DNA of 64,000 nt from Antedon mediterranea. Lineage: Eukaryota > Echinodermata > Crinoidea > Comatulida > Antedonidae. Below, piece by piece: positions 1-12,300 of this stretch. The notes below the pieces were generated by a model. The model did no database searches. It was not told where the DNA came from and was given only the letters and a program-made list of their open reading frames with translations. Made by a program: the position numbers and the translations under genes. Each line of letters starts with the position of its first letter. Position 1 is the first letter of the stretch. The stretch spans positions 1,139,922 through 1,203,921 of the forward strand of contig NC_092678.1 in the NCBI RefSeq assembly GCF_964355755.1. The letters run 5' to 3'.

Positions 1-35
1 GGTAGTTAACACATTGTTTTTTTTTACATTTCTAG

Positions 36-2504
36 AATTTCACATAGTTGTTTGCGGCTTGGATTCAATCATCGCTAGGCGATGGATCAACGGAATGCTT
101 GTAAGTTAGATCAAAACTATCGAAGAGTTAACATAAAATTCAATGTAAAAAAAAAGTTATTTTTGTGCTTTTACAATACGAAAATAAATTTGCTTTAAAA
201 TTGTAGTTAAGCCTGTTAAGATATGAAGACGGTGTGTTAGATCAAGCGTCACTTATTCCGATGATAGACGGTGGAACCGAAGGCTTCAAAGGAAATGCGC
301 GTGTAATTCTACCGGGAATGACACCCTGTATTGAGTGTACACTGGATCTCTATCCTCCACAGGTAATGGCAGATAAATAGTGTATAATTATATTATGACA
401 ACTTGCAATTCAATTGGGACCTATCCTTTAAAAGGAATGCATTAATTGTTGTGTGGTATTACTGTAAATTAAAATCAGCTGTTTCATTTTGTTTTTTTTT
501 AGGTAAACTTTCCAATGTGTACAATAGCACATACACCAAGGTTGCCAGCACATTGCATTGAATATGTTAAAGTTTTGTTATGGCCTCAAGAAAAACCATT
601 TGAAGGTAAGAAGGACATTAAGTGAATGTTAGAATGTTGCAGGAGGGATTGCCCACAATGCAACTAGTCGCGGGTAAAGGCTTTCTTAAAATGACTCCAT
701 TTAAAAATGAATGATTTTTCTTTCTTTCATTAGGTGTTGCCATTGATGGCGATGATCCAGACCACATACAATGGATATTTGAGAAATCTCAACAAAGAGC
801 TGATGAGTACAACATACAAGGGGTGACTTATCGACTTACTCAAGGTAGGCTGTTACCAATACATTATCGGAAAATTTATTATATAGTTTATGAATGACGT
901 TAAAAATATTTGAACATTTTGAACATTATACAGTAAACACACACTATATTGTAGGTGTTGTGAAAAGAATTATTCCAGCAGTAGCGTCAACAAATGCTGT
1001 CATTGCTGCCCAGTGTGTGACTGAAGTATTCAAAGTGGCCAGTAGGTAGGTAACACACCACATACACCCATATAGGTGACCAGTAGGTAGGTAACACACC
1101 ACATACACCCATATAGGTGACCAGTAGGTAGGTAACACACCACATACAGGTGACCAGTAGGTAGGTAACCACACCACATACACCCATATAGGTGACCAGT
1201 AGGTAGGTAACACACCACATACACCCATATAGGTGACCAGTAGGTAGGTAACACACCACATACACGTGACCAGTAGGTAGGTAACACACCACATACACCC
1301 ATATAGGTGACCAGTAGGTAGGTAACACACCACATACACCCATATAGGTGACCAGTAGGTAGGTAACAATTCAAACCACTGCTGTTGGATGTGGTTGAAA
1401 TAAAATAAATTCACGCCACATATAGGTGTGGCTTCGCTTCTAGTATAAAGAAATAGCATTTAACAATTGTGTTTCTAATTATTCTTATTTATTTTTCAGT
1501 TGCTGTAACCCTTTGAATAACTACATGGTATTTAACGACACTGATGGATTATATACCTACACATTTGAAGCAGAAAAGAAAGTAAGAATACAGAGTATAC
1601 AAATATAATCACCCATAAATATATGGTATTATGTGTACACTCACTTAGCCAAATTCTGTAATACAGCATCACATATGTATCACATGTGACACCAGTATTA
1701 TGCTTATGGCCTATGATACATATGTGCATATGTGACACAGTATTACAGAACTTGTCTATAGTACTGGACAAATTATAGATACAATCAGTACAGAGAATCG
1801 TCCAAGATAATTAACTGATTAGTTTGTTAAATACAAACAATAAATGAAACACATTTTAAATAAATGTGCGATGTTTTACAGGAAGACTGTTTGGCATGCA
1901 GCCAAATCCCACAAACAATTCAAGTTTCAACTGATGATACGTTACAAACGGTTTACAACTATCTATGCGAGAATCCACAAATGTGAGTAATGTGCACCAT
2001 CCACCCAACTTCAATGTAAAAAGAATTTGTGAAATGAGTTCCGAAAAATAACAAGATTTGCACCATGACATGATATTTATTTGTGTTTAATATTGTTTGT
2101 GTTTTAGGCAAATGAAATCCCCAAATATAACAACAACAATGGATGGAAAGAATAAAACACTATACATGCCAACTATAGAGTCAATCAAAAAACGCACTAA
2201 GGAGAACCTGGCCAAGAAACTAACAGGTAAATGCTAATGTGTCTTTCGATTATACGCAACACATTAAAAAAACCAACTGATGTCAAAAGTATTGTATAAC
2301 TAAAAATAAAAGCAAATATTGCGTAAAATGCCCAGTCATCAAAATCTCCAAGTATGATATGTTTATGATCACCAGCATATAGGCTAATATTAGTATGTTT
2401 GTGTTGCAGATTTAGGCTTAACCGAGGGACAAGAGATTGTAGTATCCGACCAAACTTCACCAACATCTTTGATATTCGTCATCAAATTTAAAGTAAATTC
2501 ATGA
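36..2504 (+). CDS. UBA3: NEDD8-activating enzyme E1 catalytic subunit (3' part, 5' exons outside window)
   Basis: Catalytic half of the NEDD8 E1 (partner NAE1/APPBP1). It adenylates NEDD8, carries it as a thioester and passes it to UBE2M, feeding cullin neddylation. Nine exons read in phase: 36-100, 207-362, 503-605, 734-844, 955-1045, 1500-1581, 1882-1982, 2108-2226, 2410-2504 (stop TGA). The adenylation domain is entered at [16 protein letters not shown] pair and a later CLAC pair fit the structural zinc site. The catalytic cysteine is in [12 protein letters not shown] (codon 518-520). The crossover segment [19 protein letters not shown] is intact, followed by the UBA3-type [10 protein letters not shown]...GLYTYTF block and a C-terminal ubiquitin-fold E2-binding domain ending [10 protein letters not shown]. 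Nothing looks broken; the N-terminal nucleotide-binding part is simply cut by the window. The family identity is secure from many matching blocks. Exon 5 ends at the first copy of a donor-containing minisatellite. The gene is convergent with TSR2, 313 bp away. Confidence 0.96.
1046..1370 (+). repeat. Minisatellite with 41-bp unit containing the UBA3 intron 5 donor
   Basis: The unit is about 41 bp with some shorter copies. It carries CCAGTAGGTAGGTAAC, the same sequence that spans the exon 5/intron 5 border at 1045/1046. I count nine GTAGGTAAC donor motifs including the true one, up to about 1365. The first unit differs from later ones in GGCC versus GACC just inside the exon. Every unit border is AG|GT. 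Forty-one is not a multiple of three, so use of a later donor would shift frame. ORFs read across this block are repeat artefacts. Confidence 0.9.
1655..1800. mobile_element. Small inverted-repeat element, family B (copy 1)
   Basis: Lies in UBA3 intron 6. ATTCTGTAATACAGCATCAC near the left and GTGACACAGTATTACAGAA near the right are inverted repeats, with CACATATGTATCACA inside. Related copies sit near 8930-9085 and 58225-58410, each with a nearby GTACAGAGAA motif (reversed in copy 2). Length and lack of coding capacity fit a MITE. The ends are approximate. Confidence 0.65.
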
Positions 2505-2817
2505 AAATATTACATTAAAACATGAATACAAACTGATAAATTAAATTAAATTAACTAAAATGAACACAAGTGTTTTATATTCTAATATACATTTTTTTGT
2601 AGTGTACATGCATTACTAAAGAATAATAGTAAAACTTTTAGGCCCAAAATGTTTATTTTTTGTTAAGTATTAAAATATTTGTGTTAAAATACATACACTG
2701 CATTAAAATATATCTTTGTTTTGGACAAGAACAAAAAGCAATGAATATTGGAGTGTATTTTCATTTTTTGAATGTTTTTCAAATATAGTTTAAAATTAAA
2801 ACCTAAATTATTAGTTA
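2505..2817. other. 3' ends of two convergent genes
   Basis: AT-rich 313-bp gap between the UBA3 stop and the TSR2 stop. ATTAAA at 2514-2519 could be the UBA3 poly(A) signal. TTTATT at about 2652-2657 reads AATAAA on the minus strand and could serve TSR2, so the two 3' UTRs may be adjacent or overlap. No other gene is seen. Confidence 0.45.
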
Positions 2818-5638
2818 TCATTTTTTCTTTCCTCTTTTTATTATTGTCCAGCCATCATCTTCATCTTGACTATTTTTTTCAGTAGTTGATTCTGGAATAA
2901 TAAAATAAAGTTATTGTCGTCAGCAAATCAACTCGATGATCTCAATATTACATCAAACAAAAGTAATCAAAACCAGTAAGGAAAACTAATTTAACTTTAA
3001 CAGAATTTAAAACAAAGCTATAGATTGGGTACAGGTGAAGCGCTACAGCCAAAAATGTGCAATTAGTTATAAATATAACTGATTGAGCATTACTACACAT
3101 ACCTTTGTTTGATGATTGAGCATTACTACACATACCTTTGTTTGATGATTGAGCATTACTACACATACCTTTTTTGATGATTGAGCATTACTACACATAC
3201 CTTTGTTTGATGATGATTGAGCATTACTACACATACCTTTGTTTGATGATTGAGCATTACTACACATACCTTTGTTTGATGATTGAGCATTACTACACAT
3301 ACCTTTGTTTGATGATTGAGCATTACTACACATACCTTTTTTGATGATTGAGCATTACTACACATACCTTTGTTTGATGATTGAGCATTACTACACATAC
3401 CTTTGTTTGATGATTGAGCATTACTACACATACCTTTGTTTGATGATTGAGCATTACTACACATACCTTTGTTTGATGATTGAGCATTACTACACATACC
3501 TTTGTTTGATTGGGTAGCAGAATCATTTCCATTCACTAATGATGCATTTGACATCATTGCTTCACAATTATGTTGGCTTACATCTTTCTAATAAATTTAA
3601 ACGGCAATAATGGTTTTAATACTGCATTACATTTATCATATATAGGGTAAATAATTAGCTATGGTTTCCCTGCCCAGCTATTTCCTTTTTATGTCTAAAG
3701 CCTTGTCTACACTATCAAACTTTATGTGACATAAAATGTGATGTGCCCATAATGAACACAATGAAGTCATATCCCTACCTGATCATCATCATCTTCCTGT
3801 CCAGCCGCTGATGTACATCCATCTAATCTTGCTTTTGGTACTTCTTGTATTTCCCTTAAAATTGAACTGTGATTTCCGGATTTGTATAGGTTAAAAAAAT
3901 CACAAATCTTTTTACATATCTGGAAAAAAGATGCACATAAATTTGTTATATATTGAGACAACAATAAAATAGATTTTTTCCCGTTGTTTCTAAAGAAAGT
4001 TTCCACTTAATAGGGGTGTCCCAAAGGAGGGGTTCTACTGTGTAGTTGCTTGTCCCATAAATTGATTGTGGGATAAAATGTCATTCATCATTGTTAAACT
4101 AGGTCATGTCATCATTGTTACACTAGGTCATGTCATCATTCATGGTGTTCTTAAATCTTACTTGATATGAACTGCCATCTTCAGCAATTGTGTCAAATTC
4201 TGTATTTAGGATTTCAGATAAAAACTCATCAAGTTCATCTGGCTCAATCCCATCTAATAAAAAAAAAACAGACTGAAATTTAAATTACTGTTAAAAACAA
4301 TATAACCTGGTATCACATATGGATTTCATTTTATTACAATGCATACCATTTTCCTGAAACCATTGCCATATAGCGCCAACAAACCATTCAGCCTTCTCAC
4401 GTCCATATGGTCCACCAAATCCGTGCTGAACAGCAAGCTAACAACAAAAGACAAAATTGTTCACTGTATATTTATATAATACATTGGAAAAAATAGCTTC
4501 GCCTTATTCAATATTTAGGTCGACCATGCATCTTTGCATACAACATAGAGAACTAGAATAAAATACTGTTAATGTCATGCCGATTAAATTAAATTAGTTA
4601 TGAATTGTTGAATCTTTTTTTTTAAAGATGTATTGTCTCTTTGACAAATTCCCAAAAAATTTTTAAAACAAGATTTTGAAAAAAGTGGGTCATTTTGGAG
4701 TATCATAATAGTTATTAACTTTCACCAAAAATTGGTCAAAAAAAAAATCATTTAACAGAAATACAGATGACTTCCAGTCAAAATCTTCGATCAAAACATA
4801 TCTCATAATGCAAAGCGCTTGTTTGGCTAATCTGTGTATGCATAATCATAAAACTTCTTCGCGATCTGTGTGAAAACACCTTCTCAACTCTGACGACTTG
4901 TAAACAATCCTAATTAACATACAGTATCATGCATAATGCATACTCATGGTTTGAAATCTTTGTTTACTTTCGCTCCCGACAATTTTCCAGACGAAATGTA
5001 ATCAAACTAATTTACCTGTTAATAATCACGTACTTGTTGTTTTTGGCTCAAATTTTCGACTTAAATAAAGTGAATAACTTTAATATATACTTTGATATGG
5101 CCAATTTAAATTTAAAATATTTTGACCTTCATTTTTTTTTGTTTCAAGGGACAATATACATCTTTAAATTTTGACTGAAATTTTGTATTATTTTACAAAA
5201 TAATAATTAATATTAAATAATTAACTGTTAATAGCATGGTCGTCCAATATAATTATTAATTGATATAAACCTAACGCTAGGCTTAGTAAGTAGGAGAGGA
5301 GAGTGAGAATTAACTTGCTAGGCCCTGATGTATGAACCTAGGCAAGCCGCATCAGCTCCACCCAGCAGGGGCCAATCCGCTCGTGGGGGGCCAGGCTAGC
5401 GCCAATCTAGTAGTAGACTGACTAGCTAGGCCTAGCCTAGCCCCGGGCCTACTAGCTAGATATTTAATAATTGTTGTAAATAATATTTAAACATGCAAAT
5501 AGCAAAATATATTACTCATTAGGCCTAACAACTAACCTGTAAAACAGTCCATCCTTGTAATAATGCTTCTATTCCACGATAAAATATATCTTTTTGCTCC
5601 GTAAATCTAGCTTCTTGCTTTCCAGAGGAGGCTGCCAT
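2818..5638 (-). CDS. TSR2: Pre-rRNA-processing protein TSR2 homologue
   Basis: TSR2 proteins escort ribosomal protein eS26 to the pre-40S particle in the nucleus. Six exons (minus strand): 5537-5638 (ATG at 5638), 4347-4437, 4162-4253, 3779-3919, 3500-3587, 2818-2891 (stop TGA 2818-2820), giving 195 aa, close to the vertebrate length of about 190. Family blocks seen: helical start ending GIEALLQGWTVLQ, then LAVQHGFGGPYGREKAEWF, then DELDEFLSEILNTEFDT(I)AEDGS, an acidic linker, and the characteristic C-terminal tail DEDDGWTIIKRGKKK. The start is the only ATG at the head of the matching helix. The donor of exon 5 (3499/3500) is the first of 13 tandem copies. The donor of exon 4 (3778/3779) lies where a half MITE ends. 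Divergent from the gene at 6301. Confidence 0.94.
3092..3510 (-). repeat. Minisatellite with 33-bp unit containing the TSR2 exon 5 donor
   Basis: On the minus strand the unit reads about AACAAAG|GTATGTGTAG followed by TAATGCTCAATCATC. Thirteen CTTTG/CTTTT...ACATACC junctions are present, counted from 3500 down to about 3100. The copy nearest the exon supplies its last bases CAAACAAAG and the donor GTATGT. The first units are exactly 33 bp and stop-free in the TSR2 frame (GMCSNAQSSNK per unit, five times). A one-base-shorter unit then breaks the frame. Two units are 1 bp short and one is 3 bp long. Confidence 0.9.
3698..3778. mobile_element. Half copy of MITE family A beside TSR2 exon 4
   Basis: The sequence starts like CTTGTCTACACTATCAAACT, continues TTATGTGACATAAAATGTGATGTG and stops at CATATCCCTAC, where TSR2 exon 4 begins on the minus strand. 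Full copies of the family continue past this point (CATATCACTACC). The intronic bases GTAGGGATATGAC of the donor therefore coincide with MITE sequence. Confidence 0.6.
4072..4156. repeat. Short tandem repeat, TSR2 intron 3
   Basis: About three copies of a unit of roughly 26 bp, CACTAGGTCATGTCATCATT with spacer variation. It lies directly intronward of the exon 3 donor but does not contain it. Confidence 0.6.
4621..5168. mobile_element. Non-coding DNA transposon, family C (copy 1)
   Basis: A 548-bp segment bounded by inverted ends: TTTAAAGATGTATTGTCTCT on the left and GGGACAATATACATCTTTAAA-type sequence on the right. A second copy (13228-13736) aligns along its whole length, sharing GTGGGTCATTTTG, AATCATAAAACTTC and TTTGATATGGCC. 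Its longest ORF (81 codons) is not conserved in the other copy, so it is non-autonomous. It sits in TSR2 intron 1. Confidence 0.8.
5330..5460. other. GC-rich patch in TSR2 intron 1
   Basis: A local GC-rich stretch with GGCCTAG/CTAGGCC words and CTCGTGGGGGGCCAGG in otherwise AT-rich DNA. No ORF or RNA gene recognised. It may be an old repeat fragment or an intronic regulatory patch near the 5' end of the gene. Confidence 0.35.
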
Positions 5639-6300
5639 TTTGTTTGTTTTTTATACTAGGCCTAGGCTAGGCCATTAACTTAGATAATAATAATAATATT
5701 TCAACATTTTTTACACACAAAAAGTAGCTAAAAAAGTTTCAAATTTATAAATGTATGATAAAAAAAAAGTATTAATGATACAAATACTATTAATGTTTAT
5801 TATTGAAATATATATTATCATAATATAATTTTTGTTGAAAGAGGCTAATGTTTAAGTGGAGTATAGAAACGAGTAAGTCACAACAAACACAAGGTGAAAG
5901 TTCAAAGGTTTCTGTTTAACTACCCCCTCTATTAGTAATCTTAGCCATCGTTCAATGGTTCCCGTACTCGACTCACACCGCACACACCATAGCATAGGGA
6001 GAAATATTGTATACTGTATTACTAATATAATATTATAGTATTTTATTTCTTTTTTTTTAGAATTAACATATGCATGGCCTGGTAAACACCAACATTTAAA
6101 TAAATATTGTTGAAAAAGCTTTAAAAAGTTAATTTTATATTATACTCTGTAGAGTACAATTAAAATAATACCAAACTCTAGTTCAGAGGGCGGTGTTTCA
6201 GAAAAGAATAATAATGGCGCACGGCAATTACAGCTGGCCACACGTCCAACGAGAGAAAGATGGAAATTATTTTGCACATTTAGCCTAATTAAACGATGTA
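5639..6300. promoter_or_regulatory. Divergent promoter region TSR2 / AT-hook gene
   Basis: A 662-bp interval between two opposite start codons (5638 minus, 6301 plus). It must hold both 5' UTRs and promoters. No clear TATA box can be assigned in such AT-rich sequence. Most of 5650-5912 is an interspersed repeat (family D). Confidence 0.55.
5650..5912 (+). repeat. Interspersed repeat family D, copy upstream of TSR2
   Basis: Includes GCTAGGCCATTAACTTAGAT..., ATAATATTTCAA, TTTATAAATGTATGAT and ends near AAACACAAGGTGAAAGTTCA. Its reverse complement is found at about 52845-53105, upstream of TAF3, with only small indels. A further partial copy follows at about 53277-53345. No coding potential. 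Confidence 0.8.
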
Positions 6301-9300
6301 ATGGAACCTTCAGTAAGTTCTAAGGCTTGTATAGAACCTATTAAGACACAAGATAAGTGTAGACAGACCAAATTATATTGTGAAGATTTTATTCAGGTTG
6401 GTTTACTTTTCTTTATTTTTTGTGTTGACATCGGAGGCTAGCTAGGCTAGCCATGCATGCTCCTCCCTCTCTCTTGGACTGCACGATGATGTCAGTCTGA
6501 TCATCAGTGAACGATCGGTGTTTTGGTTAGACAAACGTGTAGGCCTATCCTAGGGAAGTTTTCATGCTCAATTCTTTTTCTTCTATTACTAGCTTTACAC
6601 TTTGTTAATTTAACTAATATATAATATTTAGCAATTTAATGTATTTTTTTAGCTTATTTGCAAATGCGTAATTTCAGTATTAATTTCTTATTTATATTAT
6701 AAAAGTATTAAATAAATAGGCTAGGCCTAGCTAGATCTCTGTACTGTACAGTACATGTGAGGTCGAGATCTGTTTTTGTTTTGCAAAATGCAAGGCTAGT
6801 CTAGGGATGTATGTAGTGGTATGCTGTATGTTGTAGAATAGAATAACATGCATGTAATGTCCTAGTAGGAGGCCTAGATTAAAATAAAACCACAATCATG
6901 CTTTGAAATGTGAAAGTGGTGGTCATTATTAAATATTATACATAAATCATTGAATGAATTTATTGAAAGTTTTAATAATATTTTGTTAATTAATTTATTT
7001 TATTTTTTAATGTTTTTATACAATATGCATAATTGTACAGTTTGTTGTGAAACTGAGACACTACATAAATGATAAATAAATAAAATAAAAGTAATAAAAT
7101 AAACAAAACATTATTTTGATATTTAATTAAGAAAGTATCAAGACTTTCATCTGCCACCCCTATTTTATGGGTGTCTAGAAAACTCAGATCTGGCACACAG
7201 TATTATACGTTTTCTTACTAATAAAAATAATAATAGAGTTTTCTAGACACCCCTATTTTATTCAAACAATTGCAAAACAAAAGTTTTTTTTTTCTCTTTC
7301 GTGGGGGTCACCCACATTTATTCATTCCTTTTACAAATATATATTATATAACATACATACATTTTTATAAAATAAAGAACAATAAAATGCAATATAAAAG
7401 CTAAAAAGGCACTATATCTATACATGTACATAAAATCGATGGAGTAAAAGTATGCTTTAAAAACGTACATTTTATGTTTATTGCAAGTTATAGTAAAAGT
7501 ACAACTATTTATCATTTAAATTTACTTTATATTAAGAAATGTATTAAAAAGTAGCTGTTTCTTTTATTATATCTTAAATCAGTACTCACAATTTGTTTCT
7601 TTATTTCTTTTGACCTTTCCTTATATTACATCCGTTACAAATATATACACACATACACACATTAATATACCTATTTACATTTACGAATCAGTTTAATATA
7701 GTTACCAAAACCCATCAAATTACAATTTTGGAATTTTGATATATTTAAAATAAAAATATTGTTTTTTTTTACATGATTTTGGTCACATAGAATTTTTCAT
7801 TTTGACCGAAAATGTAGACAGATTGGAGACAATTTTTGTTCAAAATTAAAAGTTATATATGAGTTGACCAAAATTATAATGGTCAATAAAAAAAATATTT
7901 TTTTGAAAATATATCAAAATTCAAAACTTTTAATTTATCTTCAGCCTAATTATCATAAATAATACTTTTCATCGTTATTTGAGGCAAATTAATATAACTG
8001 TTTTGTATTTTGCAAATTTTCTGAAAAACTGGATATTTTGTTATGTGATATAATTTGTAATATAAAAAATGTGTAAAAATATTGTATTCTAGTAGCATCA
8101 TATACACATTTATAAATATGAATTTAAAATGAATGAAATGTTTACAAATACAAGAATGATCATACAGTACTAAAAAACATTACAATTTCACTAACTTACT
8201 AACTTTAAAATTGTGTAACAAAAGTTTTTTCTGAAGTTCTTTCACTCTATTGAATAAATAAAGCACTTAGATTAGGCCTACATGTACACTGTACTAGCAC
8301 CCAGCTGCATGAAAGAATGTACCAATATTAACTCGTTTAAATTTAATTTTAAAAAACACATTTTATCGTAATTGTTTAATTGAATTTTTTTGGATAATTA
8401 TTTTTTTATATAATAGTTTTAAATTTAAATGTATATAGTAGATTCGTATTAGTAAAGTATAGTTTTATATATTTTGTCATTTTCAAGAGGGCCCCTGAAT
8501 ATCAGCTGGCCTGCGGGTTCAGCTGGAAGGGTTACCCTCTATAAATAAAGTTGAAATAAAATAAAATAGCCATGTTTATAAGGTATCATTACCACCACCC
8601 ACCCTTAACTTTTCTCACCCCACCCTTAACTTTTCTCACCCCACCCTTAACTTTTCTCACCCCGCCCTTAACTTTTCTCACCCCACCCTTTTAATGTTCT
8701 CACATCACTGATTATACACTAGTACAATTGTTTAATTTTGCAGAGTTTTAATGAGTTGATGCGAAAATGTCGACGTGATACATTATTCCGTCTTTATTGC
8801 AAAGTAGTGTATGAGTTGGTGACACGGGTTCATGGACTTTGTAGGTGTGGCAAGTGTCTTGTTGAACTCAAAGGGGTCATTAATCATCTCTGCAGGTTGG
8901 TAGTACCTTTACACAGTCTTCAACTCCAATACCAGGTTCTCTGTACTGTATATATGCAATTATCTCCCAGTATCATAGGCAAATTGTGTATTACAGTGTC
9001 ACATGTGGCATCTGTATGTTACGGTTTGGTTAGGCTTATGGCTTATGTTAAAACTCTCTATCTCTGTATTATAGAATTTTGTTATGATATATAATTAATA
9101 ATAATAATATCCTAGATTTATATAGCGGCCTAATGTTGTGAAACCTCTATGCGCTGTGGATAAACTATAGGATAAATCAGGATAAATTATTGTACAGCAG
9201 AAGAGTACTGAGAAACCCAAAATTAGAAGTTTCTTGAGGTCCAAAAGGACCCATTTTTACCAAAGACATAGAAAAACATATCAATATCATGTCTTTTTAC

Positions 9301-12300
9301 GCTTTGAAATCTGTAAATGATCAAATTTACTTGCATAATTGATAACTGTAAACATCATCATATTGTAGAATGAAGTACACAAAGTAAGTGTATACGAATT
9401 GTATTGTAATTGATTGATTTTTAAATTAATTTTAATTTGGATGCCTTACTATATCCTATGTAATAATAATTAGTTATCCGCATTCCGCATTCAGCGGATA
9501 ACTCCTTGTAACTGTCCTGTTTCATCATCTTTTTTTTTTTTTCTGTATTCTTTCTTTCTGTCATTTTTGTGTCACGCATATCTCAAAAACGTGTAAACAT
9601 TTTATAACTTTGTCAACATGTGGGCATTCACGTGAAGTTGTGCACCTGCTATTGTGAATGACGTCAGAAATGCGCAACGTGACTTACGCGCGTTTTTATG
9701 AATTTCGCATTTTTAACATATATCGAAAACCATATAACAACGTAAATTGAAACTTAACAAAAGTTTAATTTATATCTTGCGCTAGCTGACTGTGGAAAAA
9801 AAATGGCATGTTTCACACGAAGTTACGCGCGCACGCGCGTTTGAAATTTCAAAATGCGAAAAAAAAAATTTCTAATCAACTTTCTACGCGTTTCATGTCA
9901 TTTTGAGCATGTAAAAAATTCCCACGCGGGTGCATTTTTTTACGCGCATGGTGTGAACGTAGCGTTGAAAACAATTTTTTTTGTGTGATTTATGTTTTTC
10001 CAGCCTTTTCTAGTAATTTTACCAACTTTTAAACAATTTTGAATTAAAATTACGTCATACAGGCACGTTGAATTGGATAATTTACGTGCGTTTTTGATGA
10101 AAAAGTTAAAAAATTTGTCAAAATTATACCTTTTTTTAAACAATCATAGATTCTAAACTACGAGGTGAACTTTTTTTTAATTACATATCCAGGAAGATGA
10201 TAAGTTGTAGATAAGGAATCATGCATTGATATGGCAAACCGGTCATTGTGACATCATCGTATGGCCACGCGAATATAAAATATAGGATTTTTGTATCTTT
10301 TGTCATAGCTCATCACATTTAATAGAGCGCATCTCCACTTATCTGTTTTCCATTTTCACCCCGATTATTATATTTTCTAGGTCAATCAACTATCTTACGC
10401 ATGAGTTAAAAATATTTTAATTTTTATGACGTCATGTCTAAAAATGTAAATAACGTGGGTCACTTATATTCATCTTTACAGTAAATTTTAATCTGTTATA
10501 CTAATAGCTCATCAGAATAAAAAGTGATAATCATGATTAAAACGTTTTCTGGAAGCTATTGGATTGTAGATAGTCCCGTAATTTCACCTATTCTACACTG
10601 TATGTAGCATACAGATTATACCGTTTGCACTGTATATACCATATGACACAAAATTGACAGAATTCAGCACTAAACAGCATATCATATTCTTCAGTTCAGG
10701 TCATAATGCCATAATCTTTTTCTGTGTGCAAACTGTCAACGTATGACGTGCACGTCGCGTTTGTGTGGTGCGGATAACTAACTCGTCAAAATGACGAGTT
10801 ACATGTCTAGTTTAAGTTGATTTTACTTTGCGCTTACTTTATGGCGTATGCGCTTAAGTACTTTGTTTACTTCGTGCTTAATACTTTGCGGGTTTTACAA
10901 TGTGCGTACAGCAGTTTAGCAATACCCAGTGAAGTTAAGTTTCCTACTAAAATATGGAAGTGACTTGAAGAGGTTAATAATGACATACAGTAGCATGCAG
11001 ACAGATAATAATGTTACCAATGTTTATGTTATTTAAATTTTCAATGTTTATTTCAACTTTTGTTTACATGCATTTAATTTTAAATGTTATTTTTGATTGA
11101 TTGTGTTTTTATTGTAATTCCAAAATATAGATAATTTTTTTAAGAATATTGTCGCTTGAGGAAATAATTTAAAAAAAAACGTTTTTATTGAACAATGAAT
11201 ATGACATTCCAGCATTTATCTATGCCATACTTGACAAAAATTGTCCAGTGCACTAGCCTAGTCTGATTGGTTTTGAGATTGCAACAAGTTAAATATAAGG
11301 CACACTAAAATAGATACTATTTACCCAACATTAAAATAATAAAACACTTTACACTGATGCAGAATAACTGCATTTAATAATGTTATGATCTTGCAAATGT
11401 TGATAGATAAATCATACACAATCTAAAGTTGAACACTTCCTGTCGGCGTTCAGCAGTCACTATTGAGCTCAGTTTATGAGGCCAGTGAGGGTAGTCTGCT
11501 ACAGTACATACAGTAGTACCTACTGTAACAGCTTAATGATGGTTTTTGCACTAATAAAATTACTACTTTAATATAAACAGAATGTGTATAATGCCCACTC
11601 ACTCATCTAAAGTGTTATCACATTAACGACAGAAAAAATATTATCATTTAGAAGACATCCACTTCCACTTGGCAAGCAACATCCTTTTTTTTTATATTTG
11701 ATGTGAATTCATAAGCGGTTGTGACATTCAGGAATCATTAAATATTTCCAACTTAAAAAAAAAATATAAGCAAATGCCAAGCCATCTTTTCTTTTGATTT
11801 TCTGCAAAAACATCAAAATAAAAAATAAATAAAACAATTTGAATACTATTTGTAATGTTTTAATAAAGTTAAATTCAAAAAAAAAATAATAGTTTCTGTA
11901 AACTTACAGTACACAGAAAAAAACCCCTATTTTCTTCTTATTGCCTTTTTCCCTAAATTTTAGTTTATTATATATTAAATTATTATAGTAAACTTTTGGG
12001 TTTTTCCTGATCTAATTTTTAGATTATTATTATTATTATGTGACATTGACAATAAAGTAGCCAACAAGCTCTTTCATATAAGAGAATATATCTTATAATG
12101 TTGGTGTTATAATTATATGTTAACTGTATTAAATTGTGTAATTTTTAAACTTATTTCTCTAGCTCCTGTGCCCAATATATCATAAGTGACGATTTCTCGT
12201 CAGTGCCCGAGTCATTTCGTCTGAACCTGAGCGACGCCTTGCAAGCAGCGCAAGAAGAACTAGGCTGCTTAAGTGGTGATAGGTTCTTTAGGCTGGCTGG

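Noticed and set aside
4929-5174. 81-codon ORF in the family C element
   Set aside because: Broken in the second copy (13228-13736), hence not a conserved transposon protein.
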